A DNA stretch of 64,000 nt. Origin: an uncultured Schlesneria sp. (lineage in GTDB: Bacteria > Planctomycetota > Planctomycetia > Planctomycetales > Planctomycetaceae). Within the stretch, counting starts at the first letter, position 1; every line of letters starts with the position of its first letter. Both the position numbers and the translations under genes were made by a program. This document shows, one piece after another, positions 1-10,665 of the stretch. The notes beneath the pieces are model-generated. The model was given only the letters and a program-made list of their open reading frames with translations, was not told where the DNA came from and ran no database searches. The stretch spans positions 1-64,000 of the forward strand of contig CAILLA010000138.1 in the NCBI GenBank assembly GCA_903834925.1, in the 5' to 3' direction.

Positions 1-182
1 GAAGAGCACTGCTTGACTGCGGACAGTCAAGCAGTGGCACGGGAGCCTTCCTTTTGACGGTCCAGGCTGAAGAGCACTGCTTGACTGAGGACGGTCAAGC
101 AGTGGCACGGGAGCCTGCCTTTTGACGGTCCCGGCTGAAGAGCACTGCTTGACTGCGGACAGTCAAGCAGTGGCACGGGAGC
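1..182. repeat. 68-bp tandem repeat, each unit carrying a 13-bp hairpin
   Basis: About 2.7 copies of a 68-bp unit start at 1, 69 and 137. Each unit opens with GAAGAGCACTG, contains the stem CACTGCTTGACTG / CAGTCAAGCAGTG around a CGGA loop (perfect in copies 1 and 3; copy 2 has one wobble pair) and closes with CAGTGGCAC. The same end motifs occur in elements near 30.2, 41.4 and 53.2 kb, so this is a local tandem amplification of a dispersed family. It lies before the first gene and has no coding potential. The array may continue to the left of the window. Confidence 0.85.
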
Positions 183-371
183 TGATTTGTTCGATGGTCT
201 TTCGTCTTCAATGCTCGGCAACGCTTGAAGAGATCGGCTGAACGCCGATCTGCCTGCGCCGCTGGCTTCGGGTTAAACTAGGAAATTACGGACTTTCGCA
301 TTTTGCGGATGACATATCCGTTGTCGCTTGTGTAGATTGATTTTGGAGTGTCACCTGAAGGAATCTCGACA
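183..371. other. Leader region before the first gene, with one small hairpin
   Basis: No gene is seen here. A perfect 8-bp inverted repeat (AGATCGGC / GCCGATCT, loop TGAAC) lies at 231-251. It has no T-tract, so it is not a convincing terminator. The bases just before 372 hold the AAGGA ribosome binding site of the DUF1501 gene. Confidence 0.4.
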
Positions 372-1781
372 ATGGCTATCACACAACAAAATCGTTCAAT
401 GCCGTGGGACTGGTGGGATCGGGTTCCCGTTTCTCGGCGAAAACTTTTAAGACTCGGTAGCCTTGGTTTGGCGGGGATGGGGCTGACGTTGCCTCGGTTG
501 CTGGCTTCTGACTCCAGTCCGGTAAAACCGAATCAGACATCTCTGGCCGACAATTGTATCCTGCTGTTCCTGAATGGCGGTCCAAGCCATCTCGACATGT
601 GGGATATGAAGCCAAACGCGCCCGATGGAATCCGGGGCGAGTTTCAGCCGATTTCGACCTCATTGGTCGACTACCAGATGTGCGAGCACTTGCCGCGGCT
701 TGCAAGGCAAGCTCATCTGGCGACGATCGTGCGATCGATGAATCATACGGTCAATAACTCGCATGCGGCGGCGGTTTATGCATCGCTGACCGGGCATGAT
801 CGGGGTGAGCAAGGTGGTGGAACCAAGTCGACCGATCATCCATCGCTCGGTTCGATTATGGCTCGTTTACGGCCGACTGCGGCGAATGTGGTGCCGCATG
901 TTTGCCTTCCGTATGTCACCAAGGAGGGTGCGGGCGGGCCACCGCAACCGGGCTTCTTTGGAGGATTTCTTGGGCATTCACTCGACCCTTTGTTCGTGTT
1001 GAAAGACCCTAACGCACCGGATTTTCGTGTTCCCGAATTGTCGCTGCAGAACGAAGTCTCGTCGGATCGACTGGCGGCGAGACGTCGATTATTTGAGATG
1101 TCCGAAGCGTCGAGCGAAAGTGGTCCATCGACCAGCCGAGAAATGGTTCGGATGCAATCGCGAGCATTGGATCTGCTTACTTCGGAGCGGACTCAGCGAG
1201 CATTTCGACTGACGGACGAGACCGACGCGACTCGTGAATCGTATGGTCGCAACATCTACGGTCAGAGTACTTTGTTGGCGCGTCGATTGCTTGAGGCGGG
1301 GACTCGAATCGTGACGATTTCCTGGGCACCCGATGCGAACGCCACGTGGGATACTCATGGTTCGAATTTCAAGAGTTTGAAGGGGACCTTGTTGCCTCAG
1401 TTCGACGCGGCTTGTTCCAGCCTGATCGCGGACTTATCTGAGCGAGGGATGCTTGAGCGGACGATCGTCGCGGTTCTGGGTGACTTCGGTCGAACTCCTC
1501 GGATTAACGCAAATGCCGGTGGAAGAGACCACTGGAATTTCTGTTATAGTGTGATGCTGGTCGGTGGTGGTTTTCAGCCCGGCCTGATTCATGGGACGAG
1601 CGACAGCACTGGAGCATTTCCTGCGAGCCATCCGCTTGTTCCCGGTGATATTATTTCAACCATTTACACGGCATTGGGTGTCAATCCGACGACGGATATT
1701 CACGATCAGTTCCAACGACCTTACCGGGTCGTTCCCGCTGGTGAGGTTGTCGGAGATCTTTTGCGCCGTCGGATTACGTGA
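372..1781 (+). CDS. DUF1501 family secreted protein
   Basis: A 469-residue member of the DUF1501 family, which is abundant in planctomycetes and related to the alkaline-phosphatase/sulfatase fold. The exact reaction is unknown. The N-terminus has a twin-arginine leader (SRRKLL at residues 21-26, then a hydrophobic run), so Tat export of a folded protein is likely. Typical family blocks are present: GGPSHLDMWD near the start of the mature protein, YGRNIYGQSTLLARRL in the middle and GDFGRTPR followed by GGRDHWN near the end. The ATG at 372 is preferred over a GTG at 348 because AAGGA sits 9-10 bases upstream of it. In planctomycetes such genes often sit beside DUF1549/DUF1553 cytochrome genes, but none is adjacent here. 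A second DUF1501 gene lies near 58 kb. Confidence 0.9.
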   Translation: MAITQQNRSMPWDWWDRVPVSRRKLLRLGSLGLAGMGLTLPRLLASDSSPVKPNQTSLADNCILLFLNGGPSHLDMWDMKPNAPDGIRGEFQPISTSLVDYQMCEHLPRLARQAHLATIVRSMNHTVNNSHAAAVYASLTGHDRGEQGGGTKSTDHPSLGSIMARLRPTAANVVPHVCLPYVTKEGAGGPPQPGFFGGFLGHSLDPLFVLKDPNAPDFRVPELSLQNEVSSDRLAARRRLFEMSEASSESGPSTSREMVRMQSRALDLLTSERTQRAFRLTDETDATRESYGRNIYGQSTLLARRLLEAGTRIVTISWAPDANATWDTHGSNFKSLKGTLLPQFDAACSSLIADLSERGMLERTIVAVLGDFGRTPRINANAGGRDHWNFCYSVMLVGGGFQPGLIHGTSDSTGAFPASHPLVPGDIISTIYTALGVNPTTDIHDQFQRPYRVVPAGEVVGDLLRRRIT

Positions 1782-1806
1782 TCGCCGGTCATGAAGGGGA
1801 ACCATC

Positions 1807-2898
1807 GTGACGATTGACGAAGCCTGTCGGGCTGCTGCGAAATTAATTGACGAGCGGGGCCAATTGTTGAATGGCCATCTGCTTCGACTTGTCGAAGGGG
1901 ACAAAGTTCTGTTCCGCGAAGTGCGGGACACGTTAATCAGGACGGGGCAAGCCGAGGATCGATCGGGTGTCGGCCTGGTAAGAGCCGAAACGACATCTGC
2001 GATCGCGTATGACGCTTCTTATAATAAGAGTGCGGCAACGACCCAGTCGGCACTGTGTGAAGTTGTCGAAGTGATTCGCGAACCCGTTACGGCAACGATC
2101 ACGGAATCCGAATCGAGCCCCATTGATTGGTGGCTGATGGCATCTGGAGTTATTAAAGGCCCGTTTGAGCTGCATGTCCTTTATCGAATGAGGATGAATG
2201 ACGAGATTGGCCCGGGTGACGTGGTGCGTCGCGGCACATCCGGTTTGTGGCGTCAGCCAGGCGATGTCCTCGTTCCAACTCCCCTGGAAGTTCGTGACGG
2301 TTTACAGATCGGGAGGAACATTCGTTCTTCGGAATCGAATGACAACACCATCAATGATGAGGGCAAGCCTGAGTCAACCGCGTTGGGGGCACCTTACCTT
2401 CCGCCCGCTAAGGCATGGACGGCAGATGATCGACCTCGAACGAATTGGTTCAGCCGAGGCTGGGTGTTGGTCGCAGATCTGGTCGGTGGCACCCGGCGAC
2501 TGGTCCAGGTGCTGATTTTTGTCGCAGTCGTTGCAGCAATCAGTTATTGGTGGCATCAACCGCCGCCGGTCAGCACAATTTACAAGGAATTCACTGATTG
2601 TTCGCGGTCGTTACAAAAGCTTCGAGAACGCCGAGTCGGTCGATCCGAATGGGCACCGACCGTGACTCGACTTCGGCCACGTGTCCAAAGTATTGTCGAT
2701 CGTTTGCAGTACCGCAGTCATCCTGTGCAGAAAGAACTTTATTTCGCAGGGAAACTTGGTTTACTTCCGCTGCTGGACATTCCTGCAAATCCAGCAGATT
2801 CGGAACGAATTTTCGACAAGCACATGAATGCGGCCCGAGTTTTGCTGGATGGTTCTCTAGAAAAGCCAACCATCAGCATTGGGAATAGCGACAAATGA
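1807..2898 (+). CDS. GYF_2-domain single-pass membrane protein
   Basis: A 363-residue protein of unknown function. Residues 108-155 match the GYF_2 pattern common in planctomycetes (DWWLMASG, GPFEL, then a hydrophobic helix and GLWRQPGDV); such domains are thought to bind peptides. One transmembrane helix is at about 231-249, followed by a roughly 110-residue C-terminal region rich in Arg and Leu helices. The first 60 residues are helical and charged. The GTG start at 1807 has GAAGGGGA 7-8 bases upstream. It begins 25 bases after the DUF1501 gene on the same strand, so co-transcription is plausible. A related GYF-like segment occurs in the Ser/Thr kinase at 56-57.7 kb. Confidence 0.75.
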   Translation: MTIDEACRAAAKLIDERGQLLNGHLLRLVEGDKVLFREVRDTLIRTGQAEDRSGVGLVRAETTSAIAYDASYNKSAATTQSALCEVVEVIREPVTATITESESSPIDWWLMASGVIKGPFELHVLYRMRMNDEIGPGDVVRRGTSGLWRQPGDVLVPTPLEVRDGLQIGRNIRSSESNDNTINDEGKPESTALGAPYLPPAKAWTADDRPRTNWFSRGWVLVADLVGGTRRLVQVLIFVAVVAAISYWWHQPPPVSTIYKEFTDCSRSLQKLRERRVGRSEWAPTVTRLRPRVQSIVDRLQYRSHPVQKELYFAGKLGLLPLLDIPANPADSERIFDKHMNAARVLLDGSLEKPTISIGNSDK

Positions 2899-3126
2899 TT
2901 TTGATTCGATCTTGAGGGCCTTGAGGAATAAGTCCTGATTCTTAGGTCCCTTGAAGTGATCAAGGCAGGCTCGTACCAGGCTCGTGTCAGAAATCGCAAT
3001 GATTGTCGGTGTCACGTTGCTTTGGTAGGATCGTGTCGTCTCAATCGTTCAACCACAATGATTTTGGATGTTCGGTAAGAGACAAACCCCGCCCTAACGC
3101 TCATTTCACAAGCAGGCCCTGTACGG

Positions 3127-4980
3127 ATGGATTCAAACCTCTACAAGCATCTCGGAGCTCACCTTGATACCCAAAATGGCGAATCGGGAGTTCGATTTGC
3201 CGTCTGGGCACCAAATGCCACGGAAGTTTCGGTTCTTTGTGACCTCAATTCGTGGATGCATGGTCGGTACTGGTTGAATTCGAGCAGCAATGGGGTGTGG
3301 TGGGGTTTCGTGCCCGGGATGAAGCATGGCGACCCGTATAAATACGGGATTCGGACTCGAGCGGGGCACTTGCTTCAGAAGTCGGACCCTTATGCATTTT
3401 CCTGCGAAGTCCCGCCGAAAAGTGCGTCGGTCGTCTACAATTTGGGCGGGCATGCCTGGCGCGACAACGAATGGCTGGCAAAACGAGAATCCTCAAACTG
3501 GTACGAGCAACCGGTCTCGGTCTATGAAGTCCATCTGGGTTCGTGGAAGCGACCGACAGATGGTCGGCAATATTTCACATACGGCGAAATTGGTAGGATG
3601 CTGGTCGATTACGTGAAGGATCTTGGCTACACGCACATCGAACTGATGCCGGTGAACGAGTATCCGTTTGACGGTTCCTGGGGTTATCAGGCGACGGGCT
3701 ATTTTGCGCCGACAAGTCGGTTTGGATCACCGCATGATTTCATGGAATTCGTAGAAATCTTCCATGCTGCGGGGATCGGGGTAATTATCGACTGGGTTCC
3801 GGCCCACTTTCCCACGGACGGACATTCGCTCGGCTCGTTTGACGGGACCGCTTGTTATGAACACGAAGATCCGCGGAAGGGGTTTCATCCCGACTGGGGA
3901 ACATTGATTTTCAATTATGGCCGCACCGAGGTTCGCGACTTTCTGTTGTCGAGTGCCAGGTTCTGGATGGAGACATTTCACATCGATGGGCTGCGCGTGG
4001 ATGCCGTGGCGTCGATGTTGTATCTGGACTATTCGCGGAAGCCTGGCGAATGGGTTCCGAATATGTTCGGCGGACGTGAAAACCTGGAAGCGATCGACTT
4101 TCTGAAGGAAATGAATACGGACTTGTACCGGGAATTTCCGGGTATATTGACGATCGCCGAAGAATCGACCGCATGGGGAGGCGTCTCGCGTCCGGTCTAT
4201 ACGGGTGGTCTCGGGTTCGGAATGAAGTGGGACATGGGCTGGATGAACGACACGTTGCGGTACATGCGACGTGAGCCAGTTCATCGTAAGCACCATCAAA
4301 ACGAATTGTCGTTCCGGATGGTTTATGCATTTACCGAAAACTTCATGTTGCCATTGTCACACGACGAAGTGGTCCATGGAAAATGTTCGCTGCTGTCGCA
4401 GATGCCCGGCGATCACTGGCAGAAATTTGCCAACCTGCGGACGCTTTTCGGATACCAGTACACTCAGCCCGGCAAGAAACTGTTGTTTATGGGGGGCGAG
4501 ATTGGTCAGTGGCTCGAATGGAACCACAACACACAACTCGACTGGCCGCTACTTGAGAGTCCATTGCACGAAGGGATGCACAGGCTGGTTCGAGACCTCA
4601 ACACGCTCTACCGAAACGAGCCTGCCCTGCACCAACTCGATATGTCTGGAGAAGGTTTTCGGTGGATTTCCTGCGACGATTCTTTGAACAGCGTTTTCGC
4701 ATACGTTCGACAGGGACGGGCGGCGAATGATCGCGTGATCGTCGTGATCAACTTTACGCCAATCCCCAGGTACAACTACAGAATCGGTGTTCCTGCGGCA
4801 GGGTATTACATTGAACGGATCAACACGGATTCGAGTCTGTATGGCGGGTCAAACGTCGGCAACATTGGCGGAGTCTATTCGCAACCCGGTGAATGTCACG
4901 GTGAGCATCAGTATGTTTCGCTGACATTGCCTCCACTGGCGATGTTGGTGCTCAAGCCGGTCACTAACGTTGGCTCATGA
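3127..4980 (+). CDS. glgB: 1,4-alpha-glucan branching enzyme
   Basis: A 617-residue glycogen branching enzyme (GH13), which moves alpha-1,4 segments to form alpha-1,6 branches. A CBM48-type N-terminal domain (about 1-100, with [15 protein letters not shown]) precedes the catalytic barrel. The catalytic triad is visible: nucleophile D292 in DGLRVDAV, acid/base E345 in IAEEST and D413 in [10 protein letters not shown]. The spacings match the E. coli enzyme (405, 458, 526). It lacks the extra N-terminal N1 domain of the 728-residue E. coli protein. No other glycogen gene is in the window. Its stop codon lies one base before the next start, so it is tightly coupled to a histidine kinase gene. Confidence 0.95.
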   Translation: MDSNLYKHLGAHLDTQNGESGVRFAVWAPNATEVSVLCDLNSWMHGRYWLNSSSNGVWWGFVPGMKHGDPYKYGIRTRAGHLLQKSDPYAFSCEVPPKSASVVYNLGGHAWRDNEWLAKRESSNWYEQPVSVYEVHLGSWKRPTDGRQYFTYGEIGRMLVDYVKDLGYTHIELMPVNEYPFDGSWGYQATGYFAPTSRFGSPHDFMEFVEIFHAAGIGVIIDWVPAHFPTDGHSLGSFDGTACYEHEDPRKGFHPDWGTLIFNYGRTEVRDFLLSSARFWMETFHIDGLRVDAVASMLYLDYSRKPGEWVPNMFGGRENLEAIDFLKEMNTDLYREFPGILTIAEESTAWGGVSRPVYTGGLGFGMKWDMGWMNDTLRYMRREPVHRKHHQNELSFRMVYAFTENFMLPLSHDEVVHGKCSLLSQMPGDHWQKFANLRTLFGYQYTQPGKKLLFMGGEIGQWLEWNHNTQLDWPLLESPLHEGMHRLVRDLNTLYRNEPALHQLDMSGEGFRWISCDDSLNSVFAYVRQGRAANDRVIVVINFTPIPRYNYRIGVPAAGYYIERINTDSSLYGGSNVGNIGGVYSQPGECHGEHQYVSLTLPPLAMLVLKPVTNVGS

Positions 4981-4981
4981 A

Positions 4982-6376
4982 ATGAGCACATCCGAGCGAG
5001 AGTTAGACAATTTTGATTGGGAGCTTGCGACCCAGGCGATTACCGTACGGATTCGCTGGTTCGGGATCTGCGTCGGTTATGTTCTGGTCAACTTAATCGG
5101 ACAAGGCCATAACCGAGGCATTCTGAATGCGATCTTGTTGCTCGGTGCGATTTACGCGTTATTGGATACGATCTGGTCATTGCGCGGTCGAGTGTTTTTA
5201 AGTGAATGGCCGATTTTCATTTCGTTCATGGAAGCGCTGTTTATCGGGCTTTTATGTCATTTTGACGAGGGGTTACTCAGCGCCTTTCGGTTTTATTATT
5301 TTCTATCGTTGCTCGTCTGTGCGATCCGTTATGCGCCGTTGGTCACCTGGGTTACGTTTGCGCTGCATTCGCTGAGTTACGTGACATTGGCTTTGACACG
5401 TCAGATTACGACTCGTGATGAAATTTCGGCTCTGATCCTGATGCCGATTTTTATTGGCTGGGTTACCTGGGCCTGTGTTTCGTTATCGGGGCTTTTGAAG
5501 TGGGCAAGCGACCGGTTACGTGACCTGAATGGGAAATTGCAACAGAATCAGGCTCTGCTGGAACACCGCATCAGTGAGCGAACCCGGCAATTGCAAGAGT
5601 CTCAAGCCATGCTGGTGCAGCAGGAAAAGCAGGCTGCATTCGGGCTGTTGGCTGCGGGGATTGCTCATGAAGTCGGGAATCCGTTGGCCGCAATCAGTTC
5701 GCTTGTGCAGCTGTTGAATCGTCGAAATATCGAAGGAGAGACCCGGGAAAAGCTATCACTTGTCGATGATCAATTGCGTCGGATTCAGAGAACCCTTCGT
5801 GAGCTTGTCGACTTCAGTCGTCCTGCGGTGAACGAACAAACTCGTTGCGATATTCATGCGATGATCGACGCGGCCCTGAATATCGCCAAGTATTACAAGC
5901 GAAAAAAAGGGAAAACAATCGTCACGCGGTATGTCGAAAACGTGCCACTGTTGATGATCGTCCGCGATCAGCTGGTTCAGGTGTTTCTCAATTTGATTCT
6001 GAATGCCATGGATGCCACGGAAGAAGGGGGGACCATTGAAATTCAGACATCGCGAGAGGATTTCTGGTTACGAATCGACTTTCGCGACGATGGGCAAGGT
6101 GTACCGGAACATTTGCAGGCTCGGATTTTTCGTCCCTACTTTACCACAAAGGCAACAGGGACTGGTCTTGGCCTGTTTGTCAGCAGGAATATCGTTGAAC
6201 AGAATGGGGGGCGGATTGAGCTGAGTAAAACGTCGCCCGAGGGGACAATGTTTTCGGTGTACCTCGAATGCGGCGAGGAAGCCGGCGAATCAACCGATTC
6301 GCCGCTTGGGATACATGGTCAGAACAATCCGCCTGACACAACAACAGGTTCGGATCGGCGAATGCCAGGTGGATAA
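4982..6376 (+). CDS. Membrane-bound sensor histidine kinase
   Basis: A roughly 464-residue kinase. The N-terminal 165 residues hold about six hydrophobic helices forming a membrane sensor with no recognisable extracellular loop domain. A coiled-coil stretch (LNGKLQQNQALLEHRISERTR) follows, then HisKA with phospho-acceptor H229 (AHEVGNPLAAI), the N box (N341 in LILNAMDA), DDGQGVPE and the G2 box TGTGLGLFV. The H-box and ATP site are intact, so it should be active. The gene starts one base after the glgB stop; a TTG at 4970 inside glgB is an alternative start. No response regulator is adjacent, so the partner is elsewhere. Coupling to glgB hints at a link to carbon or energy storage, but that is inference. 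Confidence 0.85.
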   Translation: MSTSERELDNFDWELATQAITVRIRWFGICVGYVLVNLIGQGHNRGILNAILLLGAIYALLDTIWSLRGRVFLSEWPIFISFMEALFIGLLCHFDEGLLSAFRFYYFLSLLVCAIRYAPLVTWVTFALHSLSYVTLALTRQITTRDEISALILMPIFIGWVTWACVSLSGLLKWASDRLRDLNGKLQQNQALLEHRISERTRQLQESQAMLVQQEKQAAFGLLAAGIAHEVGNPLAAISSLVQLLNRRNIEGETREKLSLVDDQLRRIQRTLRELVDFSRPAVNEQTRCDIHAMIDAALNIAKYYKRKKGKTIVTRYVENVPLLMIVRDQLVQVFLNLILNAMDATEEGGTIEIQTSREDFWLRIDFRDDGQGVPEHLQARIFRPYFTTKATGTGLGLFVSRNIVEQNGGRIELSKTSPEGTMFSVYLECGEEAGESTDSPLGIHGQNNPPDTTTGSDRRMPGG

Positions 6377-6658
6377 TTGGGGCTGTCGAATGGACACGTC
6401 TCCTTGCCCGGGGGAAGACACAGTACTAGAATCCGAAGTGACTTGGATTGTTCAAGCGTTGAAGTGATGAACCGAGGCGATCGGTCAGGGTGAGATTCCT
6501 GAGATTGCCAATGTTAATGCAGCACTTGGGCCAATCCACGGTTTCATAAGTTCGCGGCAGCGTGCTTGATGAAGATGAATGTGCCCTGTTGATTGATATG
6601 TTTTCAAATCGAGACACGACAGGTTGGACCTGTCCCTCACCACCTTGGAGGCTGAGTA

Positions 6659-9175
6659 ATGTACGAGCGATTTACTGATCGCGCCCGGAAAGTTATGCAA
6701 CTTGCCAATCAGGAAGCTCAGCGGTTCAACCACGAGTATATTGGCACTGAGCACATCCTACTCGGCTTGGTAAAAGAAGGTTCTGGCGTCGCCGCCAACG
6801 TTCTGAAGAACCTCGAAGTTGATCTGCGGAAGATTCGTTTGGAAGTGGAAAAGATCGTTCAGTCGGGGCCGGATATGGTCACGATGGGAAAACTTCCGCA
6901 AACACCGCGTGCGAAGAAGGTTGTTGAGTACGCGATGGAAGAGGCTCGAAACCTCAACCATAACTACGTCGGCACCGAACACTTGCTGCTCGGATTGATC
7001 CGCGAACAAGAGGGGGTTGCCGCTCAGGTTCTGATGAATCTGGGTTTAAAGCTCGAAGACGTTCGGGAGGAAGTTCTGAATCTGCTTGGCCACGGTGTCG
7101 AAGGTGGTGCCGAGGGGACTTCCGAGCGAGCTGGCAGCGGACAGGCCGGGCCGGCCGGAAAGACTCCGAAAAGCAAGACACCAGCTCTCGACAGTTTTGG
7201 TCGCGACCTGACGGAACTCGCTCGTCAATCAAAACTGGACCCCGTCATTGGTCGGTCCAACGAAATTGAGCGAGTGATTCAGATTCTTTGTCGACGCCAG
7301 AAGAATAACCCGGTTTTGCTGGGTGAAGCCGGCGTCGGGAAGACTGCGATTGTCGAAGGTTTTGCCCAGATGGTCGTGAATGGTGAGGTGCCGGAATTGC
7401 TTCGCGACAAGCGCATTGTCGTACTCGATCTCGCGATGATGGTCGCTGGTACGAAATATCGTGGCCAGTTCGAAGAGCGAATCAAGGCGGTGATGAACGA
7501 AGTCAAACGAGCGAAGAACACGATCCTGTTCATCGATGAATTACATACACTTGTCGGTGCGGGTGGTGCTGAAGGGGCGATCGACGCTTCCAATGTGCTG
7601 AAACCAGCCCTCAGTCGCGGTGAAATTCAGTGTATCGGTGCGACGACGCTTGACGAGTTCCGCAAGTACATTGAAAAAGACGGTGCTCTTGAACGCCGAT
7701 TCCAGACAGTGATTGTCGAACCGCCATCGCCTTCTCAAACAATCGAGATCCTGAAGGGACTTCGAGATCGTTACGAACAACATCATCGTGTACAGATTAC
7801 GGATGATGCCTTGGCAAAAGCGGTCGAGCTTTCTACGCGGTATATCACCTCACGTTGTCTGCCAGACAAAGCGATCGATGTTATTGACGAATCGGGTGCC
7901 AGAATTCGATTGAAGTCGATGGTTCGTCCGCCTGATTTGAAGGAACTTGAAGGCGAAGTTGAGCGTCTCAATGCAGCCAAGGAAGAGGCGGTCGCCAATC
8001 AGGACTTTGAGAAGGCAGCATCGCTTCGCGATCAGGCAGATAAGCTGAAAAAGAAGAAAGAGACGATCAATAAGGACTGGCGCGAAAAGTCCAAAGAGAA
8101 AGAGGGCGTCGTCGATGCCGAAGTAATCGCGGAAGTCGTCGCCAAGATGACCGGTATTCCATTGACGCGATTGTCGAGCGAAGACGCGGTCCGACTGCTC
8201 AAGATGGAAGAGGAATTGCATCGTCGGGTTGTCAGCCAGAACGAAGCGATCAAGCAGGTTGCGAAATGCGTTCGTCGTAGCCGAAGCGGCCTGAAAGATC
8301 CGCGTCGTCCGACAGGCGTGTTTCTGTTTGCGGGTCCAACCGGTGTTGGAAAGACCCTCACGGCAAAGACGCTTGCTGAATTCATGTTCGGCGATCAGGA
8401 CGCTCTAATTCAGATCGATATGTCAGAGTACATGGAGAAGCACAATGTCAGCCGCCTGATCGGTGCTCCTCCTGGCTATGTCGGGTTTGAAGACGGTGGC
8501 CAATTGACGGAAAAGATTCGTCGACGACCCTATGCGGTTGTGCTTCTCGACGAAATCGAGAAGGCTCACCCGGACGTGTTCAATATGCTTCTGCAGATTA
8601 TGGAAGAAGGCCATCTCACCGACAGCTTCGGTCGGAAAGTCGACTTCAAGAACACAATTTTGATTATGACGACGAATGCCGGGGCACTTGCCGTTAATAA
8701 CGAATTTGGATTTGCTCCAAAGGATAACGACACAAGTTACGATCGGATGAAAGAGCGTCTGCAACACGAGCTTGAGCGCGAGTTTAAGCCTGAGTTCCTT
8801 GGCCGCCTGGATGAGATCGTCGTCTTCCGTTCGCTGACCGAAGAAAACTTGAAACAGATCGTTGTGATTGAGTTGGCCAAGGTTCGCGAACGGCTGGCGG
8901 AAAAGGGTCTGACATTGGTTTTGACCGACGAAGCCAAGCAGTTCATTATTTCCAAGGGGAACGCGACCGAATACGGCGCTCGACCACTACGTCGCGCTGT
9001 CGAGACCTACATCGAAGACCCGTTGTCTGAGAACCTGCTGCAAGGTTCGTTTGAAGGCTCGAATACAATTACGGTTAAGGTGAAGGAAGTTGGCGATCAA
9101 AAGCAACTTGATTTTGAGGCATCAACGCAAGAGCAGACCCCTTCGACAGAACTCGCCACAGCACAGGCGACGTAA
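6659..9175 (+). CDS. clpC: ATP-dependent Clp protease ATPase subunit ClpC
   Basis: An 838-residue AAA+ unfoldase that feeds substrates to ClpP. The two N-terminal Clp_N repeats (each with YIGTEH or [11 protein letters not shown]) are followed by AAA module 1 (Walker [10 protein letters not shown]228; Walker [11 protein letters not shown]), a UvrB/UvrC-type middle helix region (about 425-460) that separates ClpC from ClpA and ClpB, and AAA module 2 (GPTGVGKT, K565; [11 protein letters not shown]). The small C-terminal domain ends in a low-complexity Thr/Ala tail. GGAGG sits 7 bases before the ATG. A factor-independent terminator follows at 9213. No clpP, mcsA or mcsB gene is next to it. Confidence 0.96.
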   Translation: MYERFTDRARKVMQLANQEAQRFNHEYIGTEHILLGLVKEGSGVAANVLKNLEVDLRKIRLEVEKIVQSGPDMVTMGKLPQTPRAKKVVEYAMEEARNLNHNYVGTEHLLLGLIREQEGVAAQVLMNLGLKLEDVREEVLNLLGHGVEGGAEGTSERAGSGQAGPAGKTPKSKTPALDSFGRDLTELARQSKLDPVIGRSNEIERVIQILCRRQKNNPVLLGEAGVGKTAIVEGFAQMVVNGEVPELLRDKRIVVLDLAMMVAGTKYRGQFEERIKAVMNEVKRAKNTILFIDELHTLVGAGGAEGAIDASNVLKPALSRGEIQCIGATTLDEFRKYIEKDGALERRFQTVIVEPPSPSQTIEILKGLRDRYEQHHRVQITDDALAKAVELSTRYITSRCLPDKAIDVIDESGARIRLKSMVRPPDLKELEGEVERLNAAKEEAVANQDFEKAASLRDQADKLKKKKETINKDWREKSKEKEGVVDAEVIAEVVAKMTGIPLTRLSSEDAVRLLKMEEELHRRVVSQNEAIKQVAKCVRRSRSGLKDPRRPTGVFLFAGPTGVGKTLTAKTLAEFMFGDQDALIQIDMSEYMEKHNVSRLIGAPPGYVGFEDGGQLTEKIRRRPYAVVLLDEIEKAHPDVFNMLLQIMEEGHLTDSFGRKVDFKNTILIMTTNAGALAVNNEFGFAPKDNDTSYDRMKERLQHELEREFKPEFLGRLDEIVVFRSLTEENLKQIVVIELAKVRERLAEKGLTLVLTDEAKQFIISKGNATEYGARPLRRAVETYIEDPLSENLLQGSFEGSNTITVKVKEVGDQKQLDFEASTQEQTPSTELATAQAT

Positions 9176-9212
9176 TCTGTGCAGGAGTAGAGAGAACTGA
9201 GGTATGGAAAAC

Positions 9213-9247
9213 ACAGCCCGATCGATCTTTCGACCGGGCTGTGTCTT
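9213..9247 (+). terminator. Rho-independent terminator of clpC
   Basis: A 13-bp stem (ACAGCCCGATCGA / TCGACCGGGCTGT, one mismatch) with a TCTT loop at 9213-9242, followed by GTCTTTAT. It lies 37 bases after the clpC stop codon. Confidence 0.75.
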
Positions 9248-9526
9248 TATCGACTTGGAAACCCATCATTTGCAATTTGGAGGGTGGTTACAACGGACCG
9301 GCCTGTCAAAGAATTCGTGAATGGTTACCTAAACATTCAGAATTCTCTGGATATCCAAATTCCACTCGTTGACATCGGTCTGTGAGCGGCGTTAAAACGA
9401 AATAAGAATTTATCGGAGTGAAATAGAGCGCGGCAGGAGCCGCCTTTTTGAGGCAGTCGGCGTCAGGGAATTTCGGGCGCTGGCGATTGCCGAAGTCGAG
9501 TTTTGTGCTGGAAGGTAGTTGTCATC

Positions 9527-10495
9527 ATGGCTCGTGTGGCACGTTTTGCGATTGTATTGGTGTCGATTTTCGGTTTCCAGATGTCGTCAACGCAGGAATG
9601 CCATGCAGGGGTGATTCCCTGGATGTATGATGCAATCTTTGGCCCGGTTGGTAGCATGAGGCCAACTTATGGTTATGCCCCGATGACTGCTGGCTATGTT
9701 CCCATGACGGCCAATTACGCCCCGTATGAAACAGCCTACATTCCCATGTCAGCTGCTTATGCACCCATGGGAATGGCTGGTTATGGCAGCTATGGAAACA
9801 GTTGCAATTCATGCAGTCAGCAGTCGAACTACGGAGTTTCCAGTTGCAGTTCCTGTGGATCTGGCAATTGCTCTGCCGGGTCGAATTGCTCAAGTTGCAG
9901 CGGCGGTTCCACGACGGCTGGTTACGGATCAACTGTGGTTGGCGGGCCGACTCCAGACGCAACCAGCGTTTTGAAGGAAGAGAACCGTAAGGTTTACGAA
10001 CTCGAACGGAAGCTGGAAGAACTTGATCACCTGCAGAAGCAGCACGAAAAATTTCTCAAGCGGCAGCATCAGGATTACTCACCCGAACAATACACGCCAA
10101 GAACGTATCAGGAAGAGATTGTTCGTCCCAAGAAACAGACGCTCGAATCTGATGCAGCGGACCCAAACAAATTCGAGGCACCAATTCGCGGGCCAGCTCC
10201 AGGTTTTGATCCGAAAGAGACGGAAGAAGAAACCCGCAAGCCAACCATTGAACTCCCTCCGAAAGGCGATTCGAAGTCAGATGGGGCGAATGACAAGGGT
10301 ACAACAAAAGTGAAAGAAACCGAACCTCAGACTTTTCACCGAGATGGTCAGGTGACGGCACATGCGGTCGCCCCTCGGGTCCGAATGCAGATCGTCACGA
10401 ACAAGGCCACGAACGGAATTGCAAAGCTGAATAAGAAGCCGATCACAACATCATCAGCTTCGAATTCCGTTCAGGTTGCGAATCAATCAAACTGA
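9527..10495 (+). CDS. Secreted low-complexity protein with Y-x-P-M and Cys/Ser repeats
   Basis: A 322-residue protein of unknown function. Residues 1-28 form a signal peptide (hydrophobic core, ending near CHAG). Next come about seven tyrosine-proline-methionine units (YAPM, YVPM, YIPM variants, about 35-90), a Cys/Ser/Gly-rich segment of about 50 residues with paired cysteines (CNSC, CSSCGSGNC), an acidic-basic coiled coil (EENRKVYELERKLEEL) and a charged Pro/Lys/Thr-rich tail. The ATG at 9527 has GAAGG 11-15 bases upstream and is preferred to an upstream TTG at 9503. The composition suggests a cell-surface or structural protein with disulphide crosslinks; this is inference. Confidence 0.75.
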   Translation: MARVARFAIVLVSIFGFQMSSTQECHAGVIPWMYDAIFGPVGSMRPTYGYAPMTAGYVPMTANYAPYETAYIPMSAAYAPMGMAGYGSYGNSCNSCSQQSNYGVSSCSSCGSGNCSAGSNCSSCSGGSTTAGYGSTVVGGPTPDATSVLKEENRKVYELERKLEELDHLQKQHEKFLKRQHQDYSPEQYTPRTYQEEIVRPKKQTLESDAADPNKFEAPIRGPAPGFDPKETEEETRKPTIELPPKGDSKSDGANDKGTTKVKETEPQTFHRDGQVTAHAVAPRVRMQIVTNKATNGIAKLNKKPITTSSASNSVQVANQSN

Positions 10496-10665
10496 TCCGC
10501 GTTGATGAACAAAATATTGAGGGCGACGTAGGTTTTCTACGAGCATTACCGGCGATCTTGCCAGTGGGACCATCACTGATTTCCCTCAGTGACGCTGTTG
10601 GAAATGGCCTCTCGGCGAGCTTTACGGTTCGTTAACAGTCAGGAAATTTCAAGGACGAAGCGAGG

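Noticed and set aside
1-182. Tandem repeat considered as a CRISPR array
   Set aside because: The sequence between the palindromes is the same in each unit, so there are no variable spacers.
3727-4299. 190-codon minus-strand ORF inside glgB
   Set aside because: It is antisense to a strongly conserved catalytic region, and its Arg/His-rich composition is typical of a shadow frame.
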